A stretch of DNA of 63,125 bases from Chloroflexi bacterium HGW-Chloroflexi-6 (GTDB lineage: Bacteria; Chloroflexota; Anaerolineae; Anaerolineales; Villigracilaceae), in the NCBI GenBank assembly GCA_002840685.1, contig PHBU01000024.1, positions 1-63,125 on the forward strand. The letters run 5' to 3'. A program made the translations under genes and the position numbers. This document shows, piece after piece, positions 15,823-23,597 of the stretch; within the stretch, counting starts at the first letter, position 1; every line of letters begins with the position of its first letter. The notes below the pieces were generated by a model that was not told the DNA's origin, searched no databases, and saw nothing but the letters and a program-made list of their open reading frames with translations.

Positions 15823-17184
15823 ATGCCCCAAAATTTAGATTCTGCTCAACAATATGCTGAAAAATGGCTGGAAATTATCAAAAAGCCTGAGCAGCCGCCC
15901 GAGGAATTGGGCAAATGGATTATCGAACAATCCATGCATAACTTTGCCGAACATTTCAATAAAGGTTGGCTGGATTATCGCAAATCGGTGACCCAGGCCG
16001 GGCAATGGGCGGCGACCGAGTGGACCGGCCGCGGCGCAACGTTCGAGGATGTGCTTGGCCGCAAGTACATCGATTTTTTGGGCGGTTTCGGCATGATGGA
16101 TCTGGGCTGGAGCCACCCGGAAGTGGTTGCCGCAGTCCAGGCCCAACTGCTGCGGACACCGATGCCGAGCCAGGAACTGATCGACCCGCTGCGCGGTGTG
16201 CTGGCCAAACTGATGGCAGACATCACACCCGGCGACTTGAAATACGCCTGGTTTGCCGCGAGCGGCACTGAATCAATTGAGGCCGCCATTAAGCTGGCCA
16301 AGGTCTACACCCAAAAACCGGCTTTCATCGTTTCGGTGAAGGGCTTTCACGGCAAAACCATGGCCTCGCTCTCGATGATGGGCAAGGCCGATTATCGCCA
16401 GCCGGTTGGTATCATGTACGGCGGTCCCGTTTATCACGTCCCGTTTGGGGATGCCGACGCGGTTGAAAAACAGCTTGATATTTGCGAGAAGATCGGCGTT
16501 GGCGTGGCAGCCGTCTTGATGGAACCCATTCAGGGTGAAGCGGGCGGTATTGTTCCGCCAGATGACTTCTGGCCGCGCATTCGCGAGGCGACCAAAAAGT
16601 ACGGTGCGCTGCTGATTGCAGACGAAGTCCAGACCGGGCTGGGGCGCACCGGCAAGTTGTGGGGCGTCGATCACTGGAACGTTGTCCCCGACATCCTGGC
16701 GGTCGCCAAATCGTTGGGTGGCGGCGTTATGCCGATCTGCGCCGTCTGCACGACCGAAGAGATCTTCCAGTCTTTTATGTACCCGAACCCCTTCCTGCAA
16801 ACCACCACCACCGGCGGCGGCGCGCTGGCCTGTTCAGCGGCAATCGCGGCGATCAACGTCACCGTCCGCGATCGATTATGGGAAGCGGCGGAGGAAAAAG
16901 GCAATTACATCATGCCAAAAGTCAAAGCCCTGGCTGAGAAATATCCCAAGCTTTACAAGGGTGTGACCGGCAAAGGCTTGCTGATCGGCCAGCACTTCCA
17001 GACACCCGAGCTGGGCGGGGAGGTGGCCGCTGCCCTGTTCAAGCGTGGTGTGCTCGTCGCCGGAACTTTAACCAGCGCCCAGACCATCCGCATTGAGCCG
17101 CCTTTGGTCATCACTTACGATGAGATCAACCAGGGCCTGGCCGCTTTGGAGGAAGCGACCGCTGCGGTAGCGGCAGCCATCTAA
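15823..17184 (+). CDS. patA: Putrescine aminotransferase
   Basis: 453 residues from ATG 15823 (GGAGAG 8 bases upstream); the frame extends back through the hairpin. Class-III PLP enzyme that matches E. coli PatA (YgjG) along its length: N-x-G-W-L-D-Y-R-K-S-V-T at the start, L-G-G-F-G-M-M-D-L-G, S-Q-E-L-I-D-P-L-R, G-F-H-G-K-T, A-D-E-V-Q-T-G-L-G-R-T-G, A-K-S-L-G-G-G-V-M-P (Schiff-base lysine) and V-A-G-T-L-x-S-A-Q-T-I-R-I-E-P-P. PatA converts putrescine or cadaverine plus 2-oxoglutarate to 4-aminobutanal (cyclising to pyrroline) plus glutamate. The downstream potABCD genes encode polyamine uptake, which supports the assignment. No dedicated 4-aminobutanal dehydrogenase is nearby; the AORs are candidates. 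Confidence 0.93.
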   Translation: MPQNLDSAQQYAEKWLEIIKKPEQPPEELGKWIIEQSMHNFAEHFNKGWLDYRKSVTQAGQWAATEWTGRGATFEDVLGRKYIDFLGGFGMMDLGWSHPEVVAAVQAQLLRTPMPSQELIDPLRGVLAKLMADITPGDLKYAWFAASGTESIEAAIKLAKVYTQKPAFIVSVKGFHGKTMASLSMMGKADYRQPVGIMYGGPVYHVPFGDADAVEKQLDICEKIGVGVAAVLMEPIQGEAGGIVPPDDFWPRIREATKKYGALLIADEVQTGLGRTGKLWGVDHWNVVPDILAVAKSLGGGVMPICAVCTTEEIFQSFMYPNPFLQTTTTGGGALACSAAIAAINVTVRDRLWEAAEEKGNYIMPKVKALAEKYPKLYKGVTGKGLLIGQHFQTPELGGEVAAALFKRGVLVAGTLTSAQTIRIEPPLVITYDEINQGLAALEEATAAVAAAI

Positions 17185-17301
17185 ATTCATACTTTTGGCG
17201 CAATAATCTCACCCATTTGTGTACTGCCGGTGTGGATTGTTGTCATATATACTTTACGAACGAGGAACAATCTTTGTTGTTTCTTTATCCGAGAAAAATA
17301 C

Positions 17302-17380
17302 TATAATAAGTTAAGGTCTGACAACTTAATACCCGAAGCGCGCGCTTTCGCCAGGTTCGCGCTTCGGCTATCTCTTTTTT
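17302..17380 (+). promoter_or_regulatory. Possible promoter and terminator-like leader of the pot operon
   Basis: A TATAAT (17302-17307) without a clear -35 is followed by a 10-bp perfect stem CCGAAGCGCG (17333-17342) / CGCGCTTCGG (17358-17367) and, after 7 bases, six T (17375-17380). The Shine-Dalgarno AGGAG begins directly after the T-run, 11 bases before the potA ATG. It may be a terminator for patA, an attenuator of potABCD, or both. The rest of the 207-base gap holds no gene. Confidence 0.6.
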
Positions 17381-17391
17381 AGGAGCAGTAG

Positions 17392-18501
17392 ATGAATGAA
17401 TTTGCCGTCGAACTACGCGACGTCATTAAGACGTTCCAGACACCCGAAGGCGCACCGGTCAATGCGGTCGACCACGTAGACCTTGAGATTAAGAACGGGG
17501 AATTTTTCTCAATGCTTGGGTCTTCGGGCTGCGGTAAAACAACCTCCTTGCGCATGATCGCTGGTTTTGAGTGGCCTACCAGCGGCGAACTGTTCATCGA
17601 AGGTCAGGCCCAGGGGCACAAGCCGCCTTTTCAGCGCCCGGTTAATACGGTTTTCCAAAATTACGCCCTGTTCCAGCACATGACAGTTTATGACAATGTG
17701 GCTTTTGGCCTGGAGATGGCTAAAACGCCCAAAGACGAAACCCGTCGAAGGGTTGGCGAAGCGCTCGAGATGGTCAAGCTTGGTAGTATGGAAAAACGCT
17801 ATCCGAAACAGCTTTCGGGTGGGCAGCAGCAGCGCGTTGCCCTGGCTCGCGCCCTGGTGAACCGTCCTCAGGTGCTTTTGCTCGATGAGCCGCTTGGGGC
17901 GTTGGATCAAAAGCTGCGTAAGGAGATGCAGATCGAGCTGAAACTTTTACAGAAGGAAGTTGGAATTACCTTTATTTTTGTCACCCATGACCAGGAAGAA
18001 GCCCTGAGCATGTCTGACCGGATTGCGGTCATGAGTCATGGCAAGGTTTTGCAGATTGGGTCGCCTGTCGAGATCTATGAGCGTCCCAACTGCCGTTTTG
18101 TGGCAGACTTTATCGGTGAAACCAATTTTCTACAGGGAGAAGTGCGCTTCATTGACGGAGACAAGGTGACGGTTTATGTTCCGGACCTCGAAAACGAAGT
18201 GACAGGCACCGGCTATCAAACTTTCCATAACGGCCAGCAGGTTTATCTTTCGGTCCGCCCTGAAAAAATCACCCTGGCAGAGAGATCTGTTTTAAATCAC
18301 AATACTTTCCCGGCCAGTGTTTTGCAGGCGTCCTATATTGGTTCTGATACTCGAGTTCTGGCGAGGGTTGGAAAAACGGTTCTAAAAGTCATTGAACAAA
18401 ATAAAATCTCAACCCTCGACCCTGAAGCTTATTTTCAACAAAACGAGCAGGCGTTTGCCACGTTGTTCCCTGAGAACACGCTGGTCTTACCGATGGATTA
18501 G
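17392..18501 (+). CDS. potA: Spermidine/putrescine ABC transporter ATP-binding protein
   Basis: 369 residues. Walker A G-S-S-G-C-G-K-T-T, signature L-S-G-G-Q-Q-Q-R, Walker B V-L-L-L-D-E-P-L-G-A-L-D, and a C-terminal TOBE-type regulatory domain (about residues 240-369) as in PotA. It powers import by the PotBC permeases. Start at ATG 17392 with AGGAG 6 bases upstream. First gene of the operon potA-potB-potC-potD. Confidence 0.95.
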   Translation: MNEFAVELRDVIKTFQTPEGAPVNAVDHVDLEIKNGEFFSMLGSSGCGKTTSLRMIAGFEWPTSGELFIEGQAQGHKPPFQRPVNTVFQNYALFQHMTVYDNVAFGLEMAKTPKDETRRRVGEALEMVKLGSMEKRYPKQLSGGQQQRVALARALVNRPQVLLLDEPLGALDQKLRKEMQIELKLLQKEVGITFIFVTHDQEEALSMSDRIAVMSHGKVLQIGSPVEIYERPNCRFVADFIGETNFLQGEVRFIDGDKVTVYVPDLENEVTGTGYQTFHNGQQVYLSVRPEKITLAERSVLNHNTFPASVLQASYIGSDTRVLARVGKTVLKVIEQNKISTLDPEAYFQQNEQAFATLFPENTLVLPMD

Positions 18502-18509
18502 GAGAGGCC

Positions 18510-19427
18510 ATGTTACAACGTTTGCGCGAAAACAAATCAATGCAGGGAAATTTGCTTATCCTGCCAACCCTGGTTTTTATGGTTGGCTTGCTCATCATTC
18601 CTCTGTTGCTGACTTTGGTGATCAGCTTCGGTCAGCGCGGGCCAGATGGCGGCGTGATTTTTACATTTACGCTGGATAATTACATCCGTTTACTGGGCTT
18701 TCAACCAGGATGCCTGGAACTGTCCTGTTTCGACAGCTTATACCTGGAAATTCTGGGACGCTCTCTGACCCTGGCTTTGCAAACCACACTGTTGGTGATT
18801 TCCCTGGCCTATCCGCTCTCTTACTTTATTGCGCGCGCGCCTTTGAAACGCCGTAACACCTTCCTGTTTTTGGTTTTGGTCCCGCTTTGGACAAATTTTG
18901 TCATCCGTGTCTACGCCTGGATGATGATTTTGCGCACCCAGGGTGTGATCAACGGCTTTTTGGGTTGGTTGGCCGGGTTATTGGGGCTTCCGTTTGTGCC
19001 GCTGGAAATGTTGTATACCCCTGGCGCGGTGCTGGTGGGCATGGTGTATGAGTTCCTGCCCTTCATGATTTTGCCGATTTACACCTCGCTCGAAAAGATC
19101 GACCCGGCTCTTTACGAGGCGGCCGCCGATTTGGGAGCCAATTCCTTCCGGACGTTTTTAAGGGTTACACTGCCGCTTTCGTTGCCGGGGATTGTCGCCG
19201 GGACGATCCTGGTCTTCATCCCGGTCATGGGAACGTTCATCGTCTCGGACATTCTCGGCGGAAGGCAGGTTATCCTGGTTGGCAACCTGATTCAGCGTCA
19301 ATTTCTTGATGCGCGCGAGCCGACCTTTGGTTCCGCGGCTTCGCTTTTCTTGATGGTCATGACGTTGATCGTAACCTATTTCTATACTCGAAAATTCGGT
19401 TTCGGAGAGGAGATTGTTGCCGCATGA
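18510..19427 (+). CDS. potB: Spermidine/putrescine ABC transporter permease PotB
   Basis: 305 residues, about six membrane helices, with the EAA loop for ATPase contact (Y-E-A-A-A-D-L-G-A-N). Its first large extracytoplasmic loop contains two cysteines (C-L-E-L-S-C), which could form a disulfide; E. coli PotB lacks this insert, as far as can be judged from memory. The ATG is 8 bases after potA and the gene overlaps potC by 4 bases, the normal order for this system. Confidence 0.93.
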   Translation: MLQRLRENKSMQGNLLILPTLVFMVGLLIIPLLLTLVISFGQRGPDGGVIFTFTLDNYIRLLGFQPGCLELSCFDSLYLEILGRSLTLALQTTLLVISLAYPLSYFIARAPLKRRNTFLFLVLVPLWTNFVIRVYAWMMILRTQGVINGFLGWLAGLLGLPFVPLEMLYTPGAVLVGMVYEFLPFMILPIYTSLEKIDPALYEAAADLGANSFRTFLRVTLPLSLPGIVAGTILVFIPVMGTFIVSDILGGRQVILVGNLIQRQFLDAREPTFGSAASLFLMVMTLIVTYFYTRKFGFGEEIVAA

Positions 19428-20305
19428 ATGCTCGCCGCCGCTCTCCGTTTGTCTCTGTCATGGCCGTACTGGTTTATTTTTTCTTGTATGCGCCTATCCT
19501 GGTTTTGATGTTTTACTCATTCAATGCTTCGCGTACCAATATTCTGTTTGAAGGTTTCATCACCCAATTTGGGCCGCTCCAAATGCAGGGAAGTACCGTC
19601 ATCCAGAGTCCCTGCGGGCCGTTTCACTGGTTTTGCGAATTGGGTAAAAATCACGATGTCTTGAACGCCGCCGAAAACACGCTAACGATAGCCTTTACCT
19701 CAACCCTGGTTTCAACCGTGATTGGTACGATGGCTGCCCTGGCCTTGCAGCGCTATAACTTCAGGCTTAAATCATTTTCGCAAGGTGCGCTCTACCTGCC
19801 CATCGTTATCCCCGAAATTGTGATGGGTATCGGCATTTTGGTTTTGTTCAGCCAGGTTTTTGGGTTTATCAATGCTGCCTTTGGCCTGGCCGGAAATGCA
19901 CGTCTTTCGCTTGGCATGGGAACGGTGATCGTCTCACACATTGCTTTTAGCGTACCGTTTGTGACCCTGGTTGTGCAGGCGCGCTTGCACGGGTTTGATA
20001 AATCCTTTGAAGAAGCCGCCATGGACCTGGGCGCGAACGAATTGGTTACATTCTGGCGCATTACTCTCCCTATGCTGTTGCCGGGTATACTTTCTGGGGC
20101 GTTGCTGGCTTTTACGCTGTCGCTCGATGATTTTGTGATCACTTTTTTTACCAATGGCCCGGGCTCGACCACCCTGCCGATTTACGTGTACGGCCTTTTG
20201 CGGCGCATTATCACCCCGCAAGTTAATGCCCTTTCAACGGTCTGGATCTTGACTGTTGTTGCGGCAGTATTCCTGCTCCAGCGCCTTCAGCAGCGCGAGG
20301 CCTGA
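19424..20305 (+). CDS. potC: Spermidine/putrescine ABC transporter permease PotC
   Basis: 293 residues, about six membrane helices, EAA loop E-E-A-A-M-D-L-G-A-N. As in the PotB neighbour, the first outer loop carries a cysteine pair (C-G-P-F-H-W-F-C) within a ~40-residue insert. The ATG overlaps the end of potB (ATGA). PotB and PotC together form the polyamine channel. Confidence 0.93.
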   Translation: MNARRRSPFVSVMAVLVYFFLYAPILVLMFYSFNASRTNILFEGFITQFGPLQMQGSTVIQSPCGPFHWFCELGKNHDVLNAAENTLTIAFTSTLVSTVIGTMAALALQRYNFRLKSFSQGALYLPIVIPEIVMGIGILVLFSQVFGFINAAFGLAGNARLSLGMGTVIVSHIAFSVPFVTLVVQARLHGFDKSFEEAAMDLGANELVTFWRITLPMLLPGILSGALLAFTLSLDDFVITFFTNGPGSTTLPIYVYGLLRRIITPQVNALSTVWILTVVAAVFLLQRLQQREA

Positions 20306-20400
20306 CCCAGGGCCTGTCTGACCGGACGGGGCATTCCATCTCTGTGTGTTAAACGCGGACGCCAACCGCGGAAACAAAAAAATTCCCAAGGAGGAACGAA

Positions 20401-21543
20401 ATGAAAACTAGATTTTGGCAATTACTGACCCTGTTGACTTTGGCCAGCTTGCTGCTGGCGGCCTGTGGCGCTGGAGGAAGCGCAGCAGGCGATGATGCGA
20501 AAGTTACTTCGAGCGGTTTTGTTTGCCCGGAACCTTCTCCGCGCATGGAGGTTACTTCCACCGAACTGAACTTGTTTGTATGGACAGAGTATCTCCCAGC
20601 TGAATGGAAAGAGTGCTTCGAACTCGTTTATGGTGTCAAAGTTAACCATGACGAATACTCCAGCAACGAAGAGATGTACGCCAAGCTCTCATCGGGCGGT
20701 ACCAACTATGATCTCATCCAGCCAACCGATTACATTGTCAGCCTGATGATCCGCCAGGGTTTGTTGCAAAAATTCGATGCAGCCAAACTTCCCAACAAAG
20801 CCAACCTTGACCCGAACTACCTGGACTTTTCTTTTGACCCGGGGAATGAGTACACCCTGCCTTACCAGGCCGGGACCGATGCCCTGGTATACAACGCGGA
20901 TACGGTTCCGAATCCGCCCGCTTCATGGGCTGATCTGTGGAACCCCGAATATGCCGGGCGCATGGTTTTTCTCGATGATTCGCGCGTCACGATCGGTTTT
21001 ACCTTGTTAACGCTGGGTTACGATCCGAACACGAAAGACCCGGCTCAACTGGAAGAAGCCAAGGTCAAGCTGTTGGAACTCATTCCCAATGTCAAGCTGT
21101 TCGACAGCGACAGCCCCAAAACTGCCCTGATCGGCGGCGACGTGGACTTGGGAATGACCTGGACGGGTGAGGCTTTCCTGGCCCAACAGGAAAACCCGGC
21201 CATTCAGTTTGTTTACCCGACCGAAGGCGCGATTCTCTGGCAGGACAATTGGGCCATCCCGGCTGGTGCGCCGAACCTGGATGCCGCTTATGCCTGGCTG
21301 AACTACACCATGCAGGGTGACCTGTTCTGGCTGATGCTGCGTGACTTCCCATACACAAACCCGAATGCTGCCGCGCTTGAATATGCCCGCGTTAATGATC
21401 CGGAGTTGTATAATGCCTACATGGATTCTCCCATCACCAATACCCCCAAGGAAGCCATAGAAAACGGCCACCGCATTGATGATGTCGGGGATGCGCTACC
21501 GCTCTACGACCAAATTTGGACCGAAGCAAAAGGCGGCGAATAA
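20401..21543 (+). CDS. potD: Spermidine/putrescine-binding lipoprotein
   Basis: 380 residues. Signal peptide with lipobox (L-L-L-A-A-C, Cys22), then a Venus-flytrap binding protein of the PotD/PotF type: N-L-F-V-W-T-E-Y near the N-terminus, S-S-N-E-E-M-Y-A-K-L, Y-D-L-I-Q-P-T-D-Y-I-V, and the W/D/E-rich pocket motifs A-G-T-D-A-L-V-Y-N and M-T-W-T-G-E-A. Lipid anchoring fits a cell without a classic outer membrane. AAGGAGG is 6 bases before the ATG. A 95-base spacer separates it from potC, and a strong terminator follows. Whether it prefers putrescine or spermidine cannot be told. Confidence 0.94.
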   Translation: MKTRFWQLLTLLTLASLLLAACGAGGSAAGDDAKVTSSGFVCPEPSPRMEVTSTELNLFVWTEYLPAEWKECFELVYGVKVNHDEYSSNEEMYAKLSSGGTNYDLIQPTDYIVSLMIRQGLLQKFDAAKLPNKANLDPNYLDFSFDPGNEYTLPYQAGTDALVYNADTVPNPPASWADLWNPEYAGRMVFLDDSRVTIGFTLLTLGYDPNTKDPAQLEEAKVKLLELIPNVKLFDSDSPKTALIGGDVDLGMTWTGEAFLAQQENPAIQFVYPTEGAILWQDNWAIPAGAPNLDAAYAWLNYTMQGDLFWLMLRDFPYTNPNAAALEYARVNDPELYNAYMDSPITNTPKEAIENGHRIDDVGDALPLYDQIWTEAKGGE

Positions 21544-21553
21544 AAAATGAAAT

Positions 21554-21583
21554 AACCGGCCACTCTATTGAGTGGCCGGTTTG
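21554..21583 (+). terminator. Terminator of the pot operon
   Basis: ACCGGCCACTC and GAGTGGCCGGT, 11-bp perfect stem with a TATT loop, followed by a short T-rich stretch, 11 bases after the potD stop. Confidence 0.85.
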
Positions 21584-21633
21584 ACTATTTGTTAGTATTT
21601 ATACCAAAATTATGCAAAATAATTAATTAATCG

Positions 21634-21662
21634 TTGACTTTACTGACAAAAAGGAGTAATAT
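21634..21662 (+). promoter_or_regulatory. Promoter of the second Lrp/AsnC gene (TTGACT-N17-TAATAT)
   Basis: TTGACT (21634-21639) and TAATAT (21657-21662) with 17-base spacing. The -10 directly abuts the gene's TTG codon, so the message would begin about at the ATG at 21669. Either the mRNA is leaderless from that ATG or another promoter upstream is used, because the Shine-Dalgarno lies inside the spacer. Confidence 0.45.
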
Positions 21663-22136
21663 TTGCGCATGGACAACGCAATCGGTAGTCGTTCTGTCGA
21701 GAGTTTGGACGAAATTGATCGTTTCATCATAGAGTCTTTGCGCCAGGATGGGCGCATGCCATTTGCCCAAATTGCCCAACAGTTGAATGTCTCACCGGGG
21801 ATGATCCGGATGCGCTACAACCGTCTGGTCGAGACGGGCTTCCTGCACGTTGTCGCGGTTTCCAATCCGCTGCGCATGGGGTTGAACACGATGGCCATGA
21901 TCGGTGTGCGTGTGCAGGGCAGCCGTTTGCTTGAAGTGGCAGAGAAGATCGCCGCCTTGGACGAGGTGGTTTACCTGGTTGTTTCTTCGGGCTCATATGA
22001 CATCATGGTCGAGGTTTTTTGCCGTGACCGCGACCATCTGTTGAAATTCCTGACCGAAAGCTTGTATAAAATTGACGGTATTCGCGAAACTAACTCCTTC
22101 GTTTACTTGAAGATCATCAAAGAGATTTATTTCTAA
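21663..22136 (+). CDS. Lrp/AsnC-family transcriptional regulator, second copy
   Basis: 157 residues: N-terminal helix-turn-helix (Q-D-G-R-M-P-F-A-Q-I-A and P-G-M-I-R-M-R-Y) and C-terminal RAM domain. Start choice is open: TTG 21663 has GGAG 6 bases upstream, while ATG 21669 has GGAG 12 bases upstream but would fit a leaderless message from the promoter seen here. It is the divergent-in-sequence paralogue of the regulator at 9295 and stands between potABCD and the saccharopine-dehydrogenase-like/symporter/AOR genes, so it may control either. Effector unknown. Confidence 0.9.
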   Translation: MRMDNAIGSRSVESLDEIDRFIIESLRQDGRMPFAQIAQQLNVSPGMIRMRYNRLVETGFLHVVAVSNPLRMGLNTMAMIGVRVQGSRLLEVAEKIAALDEVVYLVVSSGSYDIMVEVFCRDRDHLLKFLTESLYKIDGIRETNSFVYLKIIKEIYF

Positions 22137-22201
22137 CTGTAGACTTGTTGGTTTTTTCGCCTGTAACGCGTTTTTTTTGTTCTCCCTGGTTATGTGGCTA
22201 T

Positions 22202-22222
22202 CGTTTTGCTGATCGCAAAACG
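22202..22222. promoter_or_regulatory. Palindrome CGTTTTGC-TGATC-GCAAAACG
   Basis: A perfect 8-5-8 inverted repeat in the 159-base gap between the Lrp gene and the dehydrogenase gene, about 75 bases before the latter's ATG. Size and symmetry suit a dimeric regulator such as the adjacent Lrp protein. The rest of the gap holds T-runs and a small TACCG/CGGTA repeat. Confidence 0.45.
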
Positions 22223-22295
22223 TAAAAATGGAATCTACCGGCATGTTCGGTAAAAAAACCGGCTGGCTGGTATAAAACCACAAGGAGAATTTTTT

Positions 22296-23498
22296 ATGAA
22301 AGTATTGCTCGTCGGCGTCGGTGGTGTGGGTGAGGCGATCGCTGCCATCGCAAAGGAACGTTCTTGGGTGGATCAGATCGTGCTGGCTGATTATAACGTC
22401 AAGCGCGCTGAAGAGGTTGCCGCTAAATTCGGCGACCCGAAACGTTTTCCGGTTGAATTTCTCGATGCTTCGAAGCAAGAAATGATCGAAGGGTTGGCCC
22501 GTAAATATGGGGTCGATTTGATCATGAATTCGGTTGACCCGGTCTACAATAAGCAGATTTTCGATGCAGCTTATGCTGTCGGCGCTCACTACATGGACAT
22601 GGCTATGACCCTCTCCGAGCCGCATCCTGACCGGCCTCATGAACTGCCGGGTGTCAAATTGGGGGATTACCAGTTTGCAAAGGCGAAAGATTGGGAGAAA
22701 AAAGGATTGCTCGCATTGGTCGGTTTGGGTGTCGAGCCGGGCATGGCTGATGTTTTTGCGCGCTATGCCCAGGATCATCTTTTTGACGAGATCGATGAAG
22801 TGGGTATCCGCGATGGCGCCAATATCGAAATCGAAGGCTATGAATTTGCCCCCAACTTCTCGATCTGGACAACTATTGAAGAGTGCCTGAATCCGCCCGT
22901 GATTTGGGAAGAAGGCAAAGGCTGGTTTACAACGGCTCCGTTCTCAGAGCCGGAAGTTTTCGACTTTCCCGAAATTGGCCCGGTCGAAGTCGTCAACGTT
23001 GAACACGAGGAAGTTTTGCTTGTGCCGCGTTGGGTCAAGGCCAAGCGCGTCACCTTCAAATATGGTCTGGGGGATCAGTTTATCGGTGTGCTCAAGACCT
23101 TGCATATGCTCGGCCTGGATAATAAAGAAAAAATCAACGTTAAGGGGATGCAGGTTGCTCCGCGCGATGTGGTCGCGGCTTGTTTGCCTGACCCGGCCCA
23201 TTTGGGTGATAAAATGAAGGGTAAGACTTGCGCCGGAACATGGGTTAAGGGTAAAAAAGACGGCAAAGAACGCCAGGTATATCTTTACCAGGTCGCCGAC
23301 AATCAAGAATGTATGGATCGCTGGGGCTGCCAGGCGGTGGTTGCCCAAACTGCATTCAGCGCTGTGATCGGGTGGGATCTTATCAAACATGGTCAGTGGA
23401 AGGGGGCGGGTGTTCTCGGCCCGGAAGCCTTCCCGCCTGATCCATTTATGGAAAAAATGACTGAATATGGCTTTCCGTACGGAATAAAAGAAATGTAA
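22296..23498 (+). CDS. Saccharopine dehydrogenase-family NAD(P) oxidoreductase
   Basis: 400 residues. N-terminal Rossmann fold (G-V-G-G-V-G-E-A) and the Sacchrp_dh catalytic region (M-N-S-V-D-P-V-Y-N, G-V-E-P-G-M-A-D-V). The family includes saccharopine reductase, lysine 6-dehydrogenase-type enzymes and carboxynorspermidine dehydrogenase; the sequence alone does not separate them. In this context lysine or polyamine metabolism is likely. AAGGAG lies 10 bases upstream of the ATG. A strong terminator follows before the second symporter gene. Length fits the family. Confidence 0.85.
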   Translation: MKVLLVGVGGVGEAIAAIAKERSWVDQIVLADYNVKRAEEVAAKFGDPKRFPVEFLDASKQEMIEGLARKYGVDLIMNSVDPVYNKQIFDAAYAVGAHYMDMAMTLSEPHPDRPHELPGVKLGDYQFAKAKDWEKKGLLALVGLGVEPGMADVFARYAQDHLFDEIDEVGIRDGANIEIEGYEFAPNFSIWTTIEECLNPPVIWEEGKGWFTTAPFSEPEVFDFPEIGPVEVVNVEHEEVLLVPRWVKAKRVTFKYGLGDQFIGVLKTLHMLGLDNKEKINVKGMQVAPRDVVAACLPDPAHLGDKMKGKTCAGTWVKGKKDGKERQVYLYQVADNQECMDRWGCQAVVAQTAFSAVIGWDLIKHGQWKGAGVLGPEAFPPDPFMEKMTEYGFPYGIKEM

Positions 23499-23509
23499 TT
23501 GCGGATAAA

Positions 23510-23554
23510 CGTCATCCTCTATACCCTTATGGGTTTAGGGGATGACGATTTTTT
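23510..23554 (+). terminator. Terminator after the saccharopine dehydrogenase-like gene
   Basis: A 17-base arm pair (23510-23526 with 23531-23547; two mismatches, one wobble) with a TTAT loop and six T. Confidence 0.88.
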
Positions 23555-23597
23555 GGCGTTCATGCGCCATCATCACTTACGCGGGAGGGATGTTGCA

